From Branchiostoma floridae (Eukaryota; Chordata; Leptocardii; Amphioxiformes; Branchiostomatidae): a DNA stretch of 64,000 nt. The stretch spans positions 17,596,489-17,660,488 of the forward strand of contig NC_049992.1 in assembly GCF_000003815.2 (NCBI RefSeq). Direction: 5' to 3'. Under the pieces are notes generated by a model. That model was not told the DNA's origin and did not search any database. It was given only the letters and a program-made list of their open reading frames with translations. Each line of letters starts with the position of its first letter. Positions within the stretch are counted from its first letter, which is position 1. The position numbers were made by a program, and so were the translations under genes. Shown here one piece after another: positions 1 through 11,560 of this stretch.

Positions 1-1
1 A

Positions 2-356
2 TCCTTCTTCGAATTTTCCAAGATCGAACACTTCGCGCGGATGTACGACTTCATGACGTCACGGAACACCTTTGTGGAGACGTCCGAAGAGGGGATCCAA
101 AGGGTTCACGACCCGAACGACGACTATGCCTTTATTTGGGACTCGGCTGTTCTGGACTATGAGGCCGAGCAGGAGCCGTGTGAGATTATGACAGTAGGAA
201 GACTGTTCGGGAAGATAGGGTACGGGTTCGGCCTCCCCATGCAGTCTCTCTACACGGAGAGGTTCTCACTGGAAATCATGAAACTGAGGAAGTCGGGGGA
301 GATCGACAAACTGAAACGGAAATGGTACGATGGGCCATGCAAGCATCAGATTTCTG
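2..356 (+). CDS. iGluR exon: distal S2 ligand-binding lobe (partial, open at the window edge)
   Basis: The reading frame is open from base 2, so the ATG at 41 is an internal methionine and not a start. The sequence begins FFEFSKIEHFARMYDFM, the usual iGluR segment after the S2 serine/threonine site, and continues through the WDSAVLDYE and GYGFGLP blocks to KLKRKWYDGPC, the conserved end of S2. The final cysteine corresponds to the S2 disulphide partner in the family. The exon ends at 356 before GTGAGTAAG, leaving one base of a glycine codon (phase 1). Confidence 0.92.
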
Positions 357-3300
357 GTGAGTAAGATTTTAAACAAAGTTCTTTATACGTGTTTTACTCA
401 ATATACATTGACTTTGTGTGTTTTTTTTTACGTTATACTTTTCCACAAACTATCCGGTGGCACATAGTGTGGGCACTGTTGAGGCACTGTTAGGGTACGG
501 TGGGGAAACCGTGCGTCATTTTTAAACTAAAAAAACAACGTCGCTTTTTGGTTCGCTTACTGCGCCTCTAGGTTCCGTGGGGCACCTCTATGTTCAGTGA
601 ATGTATATCTGCGTTATCGAACCCCGTAGTGCCGCAAGCGTGCCCCAAGTGCAGTAAGATACTACCTTTACGCGTGTGCAGTGGTACCTACCCCAAAAAA
701 CTTTAGATGCACCCACCGACATAAATTCACATAGATCGAGTATTTCGATGATGTTATGTCCTATTTTCCATAGGAGCCGTGACTACCGCTGCTGGGAACA
801 CGCTAGACTTCAAGTCCATGGCGGGCGTGTTCTACTGCCTGTTCGGGGGAGTGATGTTCGGGTGTCTGGTCGTCCTTATAGAGTGGTGCGTTGCAGCACA
901 CAAAGAAGTTCATCCTCACAAACCAGAGGTACGTGACTGTTGCTGTCAAACCTTTTTGTTGTGTTTTAATATAATTACATTCGCCAATAACGTTTTTTTT
1001 TTGGCATTTACTGCCTCCAGAAACGGGCAGTCCTCAGGGAACAGCTTATGTCGGATATCCAAAACACGGCCAAAATTATATGAAACAAGACGCATCCTGG
1101 ATAAACAACGGTGTTTATCCAGAACATGCACTTGGGGGTGGAGCTTCCAAAATTTTAATGAATGGTTGATGATGATACTTCAATGTTCACATACGCTTAC
1201 GTATCAGACTGTCGTTTTCCGTGTAGCGACACATTCTGGTTAGGTTTTAATAGCATCCAAACGACGTCCCTTTGCCATACAATGCTCTGTCTGCATCCTG
1301 GATATCCAGTACACGGCCCGAACAGGAGGACGCGTCCTGGATATCCAGAACACGGCCCAAGCAGACCTGATTTTACAAATAGACACCATGTGCCTGGAAG
1401 TTTTGGGAGTTCACAACATGTCAAAGCTATATTTAGATAGTTCATACTATCAACTTCTCATTACTGACCGTACTTTATACCATGTAAGTATGCAGGACAT
1501 TGCAGATAATTTGATTCCTATGGTAAACTGTATCTTTGTACCTGTCCTGATTTGACCTTACCATAACAGAAGGTATCTCTCTCCATGTGGAGTCTGACAA
1601 TGCAAACATTGTCCCTGGGGTTGAGGAAAACTACGTTTGCGTGGGATCAAATGGTATTTAGTTCAGGTTTGCCGGAAATTGAAGTGTACATCTGGGTATA
1701 TTGCGAGCTTGTCTGGCGTGATTGCGGGATAAAAATCCATACCGATTAAGGTCGGAAATCTAATATGCCCTCCTCAAAACGGTTTTGGAGAAACTCAAAG
1801 ATACATTTTCCTCCTTCAGTTGATAAGGAACCAATCAGCGTCAAGCTTTGTAAATGAGGACGTCTTCTTTGTGCATTATTCTGTGTGTATCAGTCTTAAT
1901 ATAGGACTTGATGAATCTAACTTATCCATCAGGTCTTTCGTTGTGTTTTCATTGATTTCAGAACCAAATTTCCAGAACGAAACGAACTTTTAGGTCGTAT
2001 TCTGATTTCTTTTTTGCAATAATCTGATACATTGCTCCAACATTACTAGATCGAATCCGTTTTACGCCATGAACCATTTACAAAAGTTAGACTTACTTCC
2101 TTTGTTTAGACCCTTGTTGTGCCTAGTTACACATAGGTCAGTAGGTTGCCTTGCTATTTCAGTAACAGGAAAAGGGTAGCTATCACTTTCCATTTAACGT
2201 GCTCGATTGAACCTCCTCTAACACGGGAACCACACATTCCGTCCCTCCTAACAACAAATGAGCCCTAACCGAGATGTCTTATCCGGGATTGAACCGGAGT
2301 CTCCCAGTTTAAATTGATACCGGGATTTGGAGATCACTTGTGAACCACAAGGTCGATCCATTCATACGCTACAGCTGGTCGTAACTCTTTATACAGTTAA
2401 GACTTCTTAAGAGAAGGAAGTCTAAGAAGTCATTTAGACGGCGTCACATCAAAGAACAGTTTCAGAAACCAGAGGCGCCACTTTTGAGACCACTATTTGT
2501 TATCACAGTAAGAAAAGGACTGATCCAGAGACTGAGAAAAACGCCTTGTTGTGACAAGCCAATATCAAAGAAAGACATATTTTCGTTAATAACTCACACT
2601 TGGCGCCAGACAACTAATTTTCGACATAATTTACGTGTATTAAAGTTTGTTTCTCGCAGTCTCACAGCAATGCTCTATAAATATGTCTTACAATGTCTCT
2701 TTAAGTTAGAGCTCCAGTTGAATTTTGGGGGACGCTGATGAAATACATCAGGAATTCAAATAAAGAACGTTGCATCTTCTTTTTACACCATTTGAAGCTA
2801 GATTGTAACCTAGATCAGAATGCCAATTAAGACAAGCAATTTCCTTTTTACAAATGGATGCTATCCTTCGCTGTGAATGAGTCATCAGAAACAAAGTATA
2901 CGTTCTGCGGAAGCTTTTTGTTGTTTTTTCGCAATATTGGTATGATCTAGTTTCATGATAACTATTAAAAGAATAAGAAATTATGCCAGGTCCAAAAAAT
3001 TACGTATAGTATAAAAAAAAAACATTCACGGGTCTCAGTGGCAAGTGTGCAGATGCTGACACACTGGCAACACCAAATCCGTAGGTGTTTTTTGGCACCT
3101 GTCGTAGGTGTCATGGGGGCAGGGGCATGGCGAGTTTAGAACTCAGGACCTTCTGATTCTGACTCCAACGCTCTAGCCGTTGTGCCACACAGACACCCCG
3201 ACGTATAGTATAGGGCTTCGAAAGTAGAACTAATGCACAAGACCCCAGTTCAGTGGGAAGTGATCGCGCATGTACCGTACCTCGACCAAAAACTAAATTT

Positions 3301-4283
3301 TTGTGACGCTTGATTTCGTAACTTGAATACTATGTAAGATATGAATGCATTTTTGATTGATAGACAACAAAATACACAAAATATTACATAAAAATCGTTC
3401 TTGATCAATGCAAGTTGTTGAAAGTTCTTTCAAATCTGTGATTGCCTCAAGTTGGGATGTTAAGGAATTGGAGAGTCACAACAAAGATGAAGAGAGTGTA
3501 AATGCTAATCTCCAATCAGATCTTGCGTGGAATAAGACATTATCATAAGCTGATAGGAGGAGTTTCGCCGTCAGAGGAGTAAATTGGCCGGCTAAACTCC
3601 TTCCCCAGCTTATGATACTGTCTTATGCCACGCAAGATCTGCTTGGAGATTATGTATATACTGGAAATTACAACACATACAACCACCCTTAATTCATAAT
3701 CAATGTGTGACCCAATGATTGCATAATAATTACACAATTTGAATTTAAGTATTTGACGATGACCCGGTAAAGTTGTGCAGTATAGTAACAACAGAAAGAA
3801 ACAAATATATCAAAATACTGTTTGACAACTTGATCGCCATTGTCGACTGCGAGTTTCTATGGCTCTCTGTGGTTAGTCTTGCGGGAAGTTTATAAAGAAA
3901 AAGTAATTTTCTTCTCCTTATTTCCACAGAGACCACGCTCCTTCTGCGAAGCTCTGCGAACCAGGATGGGTCGGATGTCTCAAGACATACGCGAGAACTG
4001 GTATCCATGGAAGTACTGTTGTCGCAGAAAGGATCGCACGGAAACGATCATTTACGACAAGCCGGCCATACAAAAGGAGATCACTCTCAGCAGCCTTCTC
4101 AGTAACGGTACTCTTAATAGAACCTCCGGAATAGTAAGAACAGAGGACCCTTGCATCGACCTATACCAGCAGCAAAACATCAGGCCATCGCTACGCAGGT
4201 CGAGAGCGACCTACGAGAGTTCAATAGAGGAGCCTCCTGAACAAGTAACAACCGACTCTTGTGAAAAGGACGACGTCTTCTGA
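2..4283 (+). CDS. Ionotropic glutamate receptor, 3' part of gene (joined exons 2-356, 774-928, 3930-4283)
   Basis: This is a glutamate-gated cation channel subunit of the plasma membrane; the N-terminal domain, S1 lobe, M1-M3 and pore lie upstream of the window. The visible part reads: end of the S2 ligand-binding lobe, the outer M4 helix, then a cytoplasmic tail of about 120 residues. The three exons join in frame (phase 1, then phase 0) at good GT/AG sites. The S2 block has FIWDSAVLDYE, with the aspartate that in NMDA-type and delta-type receptors replaces the glutamate of AMPA receptors at the ligand amino group, followed by a GYGFGLP block. The protein ends in DDVF, which resembles a class III PDZ ligand. 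The mix of NMDA-, delta- and kainate-like residues suggests one of the invertebrate classes (for example the epsilon or phi groups of metazoan iGluRs) rather than a classical vertebrate class; a tree would be needed. The family call is firm; the class is not. Confidence 0.9.
357..773 (+). other. iGluR intron, holding a decayed inverted-repeat element
   Basis: The 417-bp phase 1 intron has GT/AG ends. Its right half carries a terminal sequence (about 618-667) closely matching the right ends of the Harbinger-like MITEs near 38.4, 41.4 and 45.0 kb, including CCCCAAGTGCAGTAAGAT. The left end near 455 is strongly decayed, so the element is a relic. Confidence 0.5.
774..928 (+). CDS. iGluR exon: S2-M4 linker and M4 transmembrane helix
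   Basis: It starts after a TTTTCCATAG acceptor and completes the split glycine codon. It encodes a short linker, then LDFKSMAGVFYCLFGG, the typical M4 entry of iGluRs, followed by a hydrophobic helix that ends in a charged cytoplasmic edge (VAAHKEVHPHKPE). The exon ends in phase 0 at 928 before GTACGTG. Reading on past this donor gives only non-conserved sequence, so the splice is preferred. Confidence 0.88.
2190..2362 (-). repeat. tRNA-derived SINE-like repeat
   Basis: On the minus strand the head carries a B-box-like GGTTCAATCC (2286-2295) about 50-60 bp after a degenerate A box. The same layout and much of the body recur at 38.46-38.64 kb and 57.3-57.45 kb, which marks a dispersed family and not a tRNA gene. 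Confidence 0.5.
3035..3205 (-). repeat. tRNA-derived SINE-like repeat
   Basis: The reverse strand begins with a tRNA-like head. TGGCACAACGGCTAGAGCG fits a polymerase III A box, and GGTCCTGAGTTCTAAACTC sits where a B box would be. The cloverleaf is not complete, so this is a SINE head and not a tRNA. Confidence 0.5.
3506..3652. mobile_element. Hairpin MITE with TA[A/C]TCTCCAA ends (Mutator-like?)
   Basis: Terminal inverted repeats of about 50 bp begin TAATCTCCAATCAGATCTTG on the left and are mirrored on the right with one or two changes, around a short centre. The flanks are TGTAAATGC and TGTATATAC, an imperfect 9-bp duplication (7 of 9). The ends match those of the element at 12970-13161, which has a perfect 9-bp duplication. 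Confidence 0.65.
3930..4283 (+). CDS. iGluR terminal exon: cytoplasmic C-terminal tail
   Basis: The acceptor is TTATTTCCACAG, phase 0, matching the previous donor. It encodes 117 residues of basic, cysteine-containing tail and then a TGA stop. WYPWKYCCRRKDR near its start could be membrane-proximal and palmitoylated (inference from the paired cysteines and basic residues). The last residues, DDVF, fit a loose class III PDZ-binding motif (acidic at -2, hydrophobic at 0). The tail itself is not conserved in iGluRs, so assignment rests on frame, splice sites and position. Confidence 0.8.
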   Translation, partial: RPRSFCEALRTRMGRMSQDIRENWYPWKYCCRRKDRTETIIYDKPAIQKEITLSSLLSNGTLNRTSGIVRTEDPCIDLYQQQNIRPSLRRSRATYESSIEEPPEQVTTDSCEKDDVF

Positions 4284-4840
4284 ACATTGTTCGTCGTCCA
4301 AATTCTTCGTACGAATTGGTCATCGGAAGTTCACTCGAATTCGTCTAAGACGATGCCCTAGAGAGGGGTAATGACTGCTTGAAGTCAGCGTATGGACTCC
4401 GGGACGACAGAGTATGGTTTTGTCGGTACATTTTGCACAGAAAGCACTGTGCAACGACTACAGTGATCATACTGTAAAGTGGGTATCCCACTAATGTTTT
4501 GTATAGTACCATCAGTACAGTGTCGTCTTGACTACCCGTCCCGTTGAGATAAATTCCGCTAAAAACAGGGTGAACCGATGTGCAAAGATCCAGCATTGCA
4601 GAGCTTTCAGAAAACACAAAGTTTTCTGTCAACATGAGATTCTCAGCAATGTCTCAAAACATCTCAAAGGCAATGTCAGAAATTTCAAAATCTTCAAACA
4701 TCGTGATATCATTGAGCTTCAATATCCTGATACTAAAAATGACATCTTTCTTGAGCGTTGTCACGTAGAGAAATCCAGTTCCAGAAATCACGTAGAGAGA
4801 TCCAGTTCCAGAAATCAAATGAAGTTTAGGTATGAATAAA
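4284..4840 (+). other. Probable 3' UTR of the glutamate receptor gene, with a candidate AATAAA
   Basis: No conserved coding sequence follows the stop codon. The first AATAAA after the stop is at 4835-4840. Just before it, a block of about 27 bp beginning TCACGTAGAGA is present twice in tandem (about 4759-4815). The true cleavage site cannot be seen. Confidence 0.4.
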
Positions 4841-5975
4841 CGTAGTGCAGCAGGGCCACCATGCGGTTTACTGTAAAACTACACAGAGTACTGTACATTT
4901 GACCAACAGCCTATTGCTGCTGCAGTTAGTATCCAGATAGGAGAGTTACATTCTCGTACCATAGTATACTACATCTAGAAATGAAACTAAACTAAGCAGA
5001 ATTTTACAAGTGCCAAGGATTTAACAAAACGATATAATCGCACACTAACAACCCCTTTGTAGCTAGATTCTCTTTACCGTAGACTAGCTGCCAAAACAGA
5101 TACCTGCATCCCTATTGACTAACTGGTTATAGTACAACTGGTGTATGAAATGAGTATATAGTCGGTGCAAGTTGTACAGCATAAATATCTCAGAAAGAGT
5201 TAGTTTGCTTTTTCTGGCTTTGAAATAAAGCTCTGTACGTCGAAGAAGTGCATTGCATACAGGTAAAAGATGGTTCCGTGCATTTCTTGTGAACATCAGT
5301 AGGCGGCGTTACAAGCACATGTAAAATATTCCACTTAGAATAAGGAAAGGAAGACCATCCCATGTGGAAGGGTAGACATGTTTTTGCACATAGTACAATC
5401 TGAAGTCGCTGCCTAATTTTTTTGTTCGTTCATCGAGGAAGGAACCTCAACACGGAAAGACCTGGGTATGAACACTGCACATACACGGCACATGCTTCTA
5501 TCTATTAGAACATTGAGCCAAGCAGCAAAAGCACCAAGAAACCATGTCCAACGGTAAAGTAGACGTTAAACAAGGACAACAACAACAACAACAAACATTG
5601 AACATATTCTTTATGAACATCAAAGTTCAACTATCTCTGTTTTCAACCTGGTAAATGTAATTCTTAATTAGGAATGAATTGCAACTTGCAACGCAAAAAA
5701 TGACTCATCCAAATTGTCCACTTACCAACTCCATTCTTGTCAAAGAATAGACAATCGACTTCTTCTGTGACGTCACGTTATGCAGACAGAACACATGACT
5801 CCATGAGCAGTGTGTCAAAAATTGCAGAAAGACTATATCGCCTCCCGTCTCTGTTGTATGCATTTTTTTGTCCACAGTGCTTATCAATTACATTTTCCTT
5901 TGGAACTGAGGGTCAGGATGACTCTGTATGTATGTGTTGCAAATACATAAGAGGTTGTGAGTTTGCAAGAAACTT

Positions 5976-6224
5976 TATACCCCCTTTCCACTAGGACGGC
6001 ACTCTCGCCGCGCTCTCTTTCTGACCTAAAATTTGACATATCGCTAAACGGCTTCTTTAGAAAAGAAACTAATTTTTTTTTTACACTTTTTGTGTTTTTT
6101 GTCCTCTCAGTCACACTTTTTCATGCTGTATGATATCCCCTGTATGAAATCAAAGGTTACACATATCCTATTTACGTCGCAGTGAGAGCACATCACGATC
6201 GCCGTCCAGTGAAAAGGGGGCCTT
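5976..6224. mobile_element. MITE with CCATTCCACTAGGACGGCG-type ends
   Basis: The left end reads CCCCCTTTCCACTAGGACGG and runs into CTCGCCGCGCTCTC; the right end is its inverse (GCCGTCCAGTGAAAAGGGGG). The body of about 250 bp includes an internal stretch (TGTCCTCTCAGTCACACTTT) that recurs inverted in the copy at 13.45-13.69 kb. The target duplication is unclear. Confidence 0.6.
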
Positions 6225-6814
6225 AGTGTTCCTATAGTCTCTCAAATGTAGGTTTCCATTTTTCATTCTGCAATTTTTACGCATACAGTAATTGCGTCTT
6301 GCTTTGCAACCTAAGGCTTTCATGTCACTTTCTTCATGCAAAAAACATGAAAGACTCATTTTACACATAGCGATTAAACCAATACTCTACACTTCCTTGC
6401 GTGAAAGCGGTAGCAACCAATAGGAAAGGGCGCACTCATCACGTGTCTAGCTTGATGCATCTGACCAGATGTTCGGTCACGGGATAAACATTGAGAAATA
6501 CGGCAAAAAGGGCGCAGTAATGTACATATATAATTCATAACGACGGCCTTATAACGTTGCCCAAAGCATCTATTTGAGCGATTAACGGTGAGACCCAGCC
6601 ACGTCCTGTCGCAGGTTTATCGTCCAGCGAGGCACGCCTTCATCGATCATTTCATTTTTACGGAGCGGACCATAGTGAAACATTTAGAGGGTCGGGACAT
6701 CGGTTTGAATGTTGTAACAGCTACAGTGTTACAGAACTGCTAAGTGTACCATTTTCACATTTACTTTTATGTTGGAAAATTGATACATTATAGTACAGCC
6801 AGGTACCCATATGA

Positions 6815-7010
6815 GTGAGAAGGATAATCCAGTACCTCCTCGAACAGCTACAGGGCAATTGTACTTCGCTCTCGAAAGACAAATGTATCTAAACCGCTAC
6901 TTGGATGCTTTTCTCGGATTCGAACCGAGGTCTTTCAGCTCCTAAATAATTGGAACCAGGAGCTGAATTGTTAGGGTTCTACCAAATTGATCTACAGGGA
7001 CATCCTTAGT
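6815..7010 (-). repeat. tRNA-derived SINE with a perfect B box
   Basis: The minus strand carries GGTTCGAATCC (6916-6926), an exact polymerase III B box, with a degenerate A box about 70 bp upstream in TGTAGATCAATTTGGTAG. The D-to-T arm spacing is too loose and no acceptor stem pairs, so it is a SINE head. The same ending (GGATGTCCCTGT) is seen in the SINE at 38.6 kb. Confidence 0.55.
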
Positions 7011-8569
7011 TACCACTTCAAATCGTACCTTAGACATTGCTGCCTTACAACTCTTAAAAGTGAAGGCCAGATACACCATTGACAAAGATTTTCGTAATTG
7101 TGGCAGATGTTTTGAAGGCAAGCAACGCTATCAATACAGCAAGTTGAGTAAAATACATGTTGACATTGTCATCCATCAGCGCATTGAAATTAATGTTAAT
7201 ACTAACACATTTTGACATACATTCGCTCTATTTCTTCGAGATGAAAATTATATAACGTTATATTACCATATATGTAGCCACCAGAGTATTGGTTAATATT
7301 GTGGACAGCGCAGGTATAATATGGAATTGACATCAATTATTACTAGGATCGATAGACATTTGACATTTGATCGGTAAGTTCTAGGCCTCATCTAGAACTA
7401 AGCTGCACAACTTGGACTTTGTATGATTCATTAGTATAGAGCCTTCTTACAACATGCACAAAGTTTCATAATGTAACGATCATAACTTTTGACAAGAAAC
7501 GTTGGGTGAGAGAAAAAGAAAACGAAAAAGATGCACACTTGAGTTGCGACTTGAGATCTGTGGGGGAACTTGCTCTGTTAAAAGTCAGGTATCTACTGCT
7601 TCCTGGTTGTAACAAGAAGAACTTTATTGCATGATAACTGTAGAGGATACAGTGTATGGCAACCTGTACATACAATACATACAGAACAGTTTATCTACAT
7701 GAGTTACTAGTATCTAAAAATCTTAGAAAATAATCTTTTTCATACATGGTATGTAGTATTAACAACCAGGCAAGCATTTATGCTGGTTCAGGACAGTATA
7801 ATATTGTCTCGTTTTTTAAATGAATTATATATTATAACACGAAGGGAATCCTCGTCAAGCTTTTTTTTTTCGAAGAGATCGTGACATCAACATGAGTTAC
7901 AATTAAGACCCTTTCAACTCTCATCCCAGTTGACCCTCAGTTTTCTTTCCACTTACGTACAGCTTTTGAAAAGGACGTCTACTGGTTCAGTGCAGTGGAT
8001 ATTCATGAAAGATCCATACTTTATAATTATGCCCCGTAATTTGAGTTGTTCATATTGTTTATTGGCGAGACTTAGACCTTACTCAACACCCCTCCGTAGA
8101 TATGATGTAAAAGAATTGGCAGGTGGGGAATATTTTATTTCTAGAGCCCACATTCATGTGTATGTTACATGATGGTATGTACGATATCTTTGAAAACTGC
8201 ATATTTCAAAGCATGCGATGTCACCGGACGAGTAATCAAACATCTACGACCGTTGAAAAATCAACTGTGACGTTAGAAATATTTCTTCTGCAAGAAGCTC
8301 TACACGTCATTACAGAATTCACCCGTTTGACCTTATGATTCCATTATTACTTTTCAAAATTCATATTTCCAACATTTTCCGGGACCCCTGATCCAATCCG
8401 GTCACGCTGCCGTGCTGGGAAATGAAATTTGGCCCGAACTTGTCGTGGCCACAGAGATAATCAAAGTAGGGCACGCTTTTATGGAGTGCGACCTTCGTGA
8501 CATTGCACCCTGCTTCTGCAACTACTTCCGTTCAATTTGAACTAGAGGCTATACGCCAGCTGAGTGACC

Positions 8570-8811
8570 TAGACTCCCTTGCAGTCTTCGGAACGGGGCT
8601 GTTTTTTGTGTGTGTGTGTGGGGGGGGGGGGCGTTGGTCTCTTGTGCCGGGCGGGGGAGTTTGCCGTGGGGGGGAGTTTGCTGTGATTGCGTGTTTCTGC
8701 CCCGTCCGACGGCGCCTGAGAACATGGCCAACGTTAAAAATCGCGGACCAACGCCCCCCCCCCCCCCCAAAAAAAAAGACAGCCCCGTTCCGAAGACTGC
8801 AAGGGAGTCTA
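8570..8811. mobile_element. MITE with long G/C-rich inverted repeats and 9-bp duplication (Mutator-like?)
   Basis: Arms of about 70 bp begin TAGACTCCCTTGCAGTCTTC and end as the exact inverse, followed inward by poly-G and poly-C tracts. The flanks are TGAGTGACC (8561-8569) and TGAGCGACC (8812-8820), a 9-bp duplication with one change. Long arms plus a 9-bp duplication are typical of Mutator-like elements. The centre carries AGTTTGC repeats that resemble a degraded block at 32.12-32.30 kb. Confidence 0.65.
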
Positions 8812-9150
8812 TGAGCGACCGTTGGGAGATTAAACATTTGACAGGTCGATTAAGGAATTACATAGATAAAGAATGATTGTTCAAACGTTTTATGTGTTCA
8901 GTTGTCTTCTTACACCATATTCACATTAGTTAATCACATAATACTTTCAACGTTCCAAACATAATTTCCACTAGAGGCTGCAACAACTAAGCGACCGCCG
9001 AGCTATCAAACATTTGACAGATCGAGTAACGAATTAGATAGATAAACAACAATTTAAAAAAAAAACGTTTTACGTGTTTAGTTGTCTTTTTGAATCACAT
9101 TCACATCATGTAATCACATAATACTTATATCGCTCCAAACATAAACCCAA
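8812..9150 (+). repeat. Tandem duplication, about 176-bp period, two copies
   Basis: Two consecutive copies share blocks such as ATCAAACATTTGACAGATCG and GTTTAGTTGTC; the second starts near 8988. Part of a further copy (ACTAGAGGCT) lies just left of the MITE at 8570, so that MITE appears to have inserted into an existing tandem array. Confidence 0.65.
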
Positions 9151-10812
9151 AAGGCAATGGCCATACAGATCCAAATTCGGTACCTCAATAATCGCTGAAA
9201 GGCAGACCAAGTCGTGCTTTCTACCAGATTCTAAAAGCAATTCTTTAAGTTAGAGATACATGAAATATATTTCCTGAATAAGGGACATATTCCCTTCCAA
9301 TATTTACGAGAAACTTAAATGGAGGGGAAGCTTTATTTTTGTCTGGGTATCTATAACCTGGGACCTTAGCCAAAACCTCATTTGGATAAAATGTCCAACC
9401 CAAGAAGCATCTATACGCTTGAATTACCAACATGTCCCAACACAGTAAATAGAATATTATAAAGGAAATGACATAGAAGATATCTGCTACTTTGAGACAT
9501 TGTGAGACGTAAAAGTCCACCTTTGTAATGAAACCTGGTCCGAAGTCGCCAGCTATAATGACTTTCTCACCAAGTGATAGTAGCGAAGCAATATGTCAAA
9601 TCTTGGATGCCCACATGACATTCAAGTAATGGAATTTGCTTTATTTATCTAACGTTCGGCTAGGCAGTCCACTATAGCCAGAAAGTCTACATCGGCAATG
9701 TGAAAAATGACTTCGGGACATTAAATGGGACGAAAGGTTCTTAATCTTGAAATCGTATACCCAAAGTTCATTACCAAGCAGATTCCTGAGACAAAGAAGC
9801 GTGCTATTCGCTCACTGATCTTGACCGATACTGCAGGAACAAGTGTATTAGTCGTAGTTGAATGTTCTGGCAAATGAGACTGTTGTACCATGTATACTAT
9901 AGCAGTATCAGCAGTTCTTGTGGACATATGACAGATCACTCTATGGTTATCGGCACCATGCAGGATTTGGGGAGGAAGTCCACTTCCTCGGCGTAGCTTG
10001 CCCAGGGGAAAACACGTATTTCTCGCCATATTTCATCAGCCAGGCGTGATAGAGAGACGACAAATCGGCTAAGTCACCTGGCAGTTTTGCCGCTGGGGCC
10101 ACGAGAGAAAGTTCGCTCGAAGATGAACTTGGAAGACGTGTTTAGAAGAGATGAAGGCAAACATGATCAAACGTGTCTCTCTTATGAACTTTAAGCCATC
10201 TTCTTCTACGGAAACGATCACCTTTGGCCTTTTATTGAGTTTTTGGTGGCTTTTAAGCATATACGTCGGGCCTTTTTTGAAACTTTTGTCTATAGATAAC
10301 TCGCAAACTATGATAATAATTCTATGTGCACATCCCTGCCCCAGGGCCAATTGCAGTATGTATCTAGTAGAAAGGTATACATGAAGTTGATATGAGATAT
10401 CAGTGTTAACAAACAAACAAAAAAAACCGTTCAATAAACTGAGAATAAGTTCGGAATACAATCTGAGCTTTTGAGGTCTGGTTTGTTGTAAGCAGTGAAA
10501 GTGCTTGTCTGTTGTGTATTGGCGGGTTCTTTGACGATGTTATAGCTTTCTTTTTGTCATTAAATGTTTGGATTATTTTAGATAGATATCATTTAATGGT
10601 TTACCTTTCAATATACATCCACATCAATGAACACATTTAAACACACACCGACACAAAGTTATTGCAAAAACAGACGTGTGTGTATAATATATTCTAAATC
10701 GCAATACACAGTAGGACATTCAATTGACGTAATGACAGTTTTATCTTATGTTTCAAATCAATTCAATTGTTTAGAATAATAACTTTTAGAAGATTATCTA
10801 AAACATACCAAA

Positions 10813-11560
10813 TAGGATTGTGTACCAGTGTACAGAAAATTCGGGCACAGGCACGGTCCAGGTCCAGAATAACAGGTCCAGGATCGGACCTAAACCCGAA
10901 TCCAGTTAACTGTAAAAACTGAATGGGTGATATAAAAAAAAAAAACAATGGTCCATTTTTCTACAAAGAATTATGTTTGGTGGAGTACCCGACGTCTACT
11001 GGCACTTTAAAACCTTCATGAAATCAACACTAACTGTAACTTTGACTGCTTATGTTGCTCTTCTTATTTTATTTAACATGGTAACATCCGGTCTACTGAT
11101 TATTCAGATACGTTAAACTTCGTTCTGGACCGGTACAACAAGAAAAAAAAACGGTTTTGTACCAGAACACTGTAAACCAGGGTTGTAGCCAGCCTGAAAC
11201 CATTTTCTGTCCCCTTGATTTTGAATGGGAATCCTATCGAGCACCGAAGGCATGGCGTGACGTTGCGCGTCATTTCTAGGGGGTCTGGGTCCCAGAAAAT
11301 TGTTAAATCAAGACCATCTGAAACACTATTTCCTGTATTTTGAGGTGTAAATTTTGCTTGTAGACTAAGCTGTTCAATGGCATCTGTTTTGGTGAAGAAG
11401 AACACATGGGTTTCATTTTTTTTATATCTTAAAATATTAATTTTTTCTGTCGCAAGGGACGGAATGGGGAAAACATTTTTTCAGTCCCCAGCTGCAAAAT
11501 TCCTTCAAAGGACTTAAGAACAGGTGCTGACTATAACCCTGCTGTACACTACCCACGCTA
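10813..11560 (+). mobile_element. Non-autonomous hAT element (GGTACC-type), interrupted by a second hAT element
   Basis: It matches the elements at 33767-34211 and 51336-51762: a left end with TACCAGTGTACAGAAAATTC, repeated AGGTCC motifs, then GGTTTTGTACC near the right end, which resumes after the inner insertion and finishes CCCACGCTA. The outer flanks no longer show a duplication, consistent with an old copy. Confidence 0.65.
11178..11541 (+). mobile_element. Non-autonomous hAT element (CAGGGTTGTAGCC ends), inserted in another hAT
   Basis: The ends are CAGGGTTGTAGCCAGC and its inverse (CTGACTATAACCCTG). The flanks CTGTAAAC and CTGTACAC form an 8-bp duplication with one change. The body is collinear with the copy at 26656-27025 and has the same orientation. 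The CAGGG ends and 8-bp duplication support the hAT superfamily. Confidence 0.75.

Larger units (their letters stand above)
929..3929 (+). other. iGluR intron of 3.0 kb with two SINE-like repeats and a small MITE
   Basis: The phase 0 intron contains a short two-copy direct repeat with unit CCTGGATATCCAG (about 1296-1361), a SINE-like block near 2.2-2.4 kb, a tRNA-like SINE at 3.0-3.2 kb and a hairpin MITE at 3.5-3.65 kb, listed separately. No exon-like conserved sequence was seen in the rest. Confidence 0.55.

Noticed and set aside
6916-6926. Perfect B box suggesting a tRNA gene
   Set aside because: No acceptor or D-arm pairing, and the surrounding sequence belongs to a dispersed SINE family.
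8497-8876. Several overlapping glycine- or proline-rich ORFs
   Set aside because: They translate the poly-G and poly-C arms of a MITE.
10069-10461. 130-codon minus-strand ORF in the intergenic region
   Set aside because: The longest chance ORF there; no domain, no splice partner, and composition like its AT-rich surroundings.
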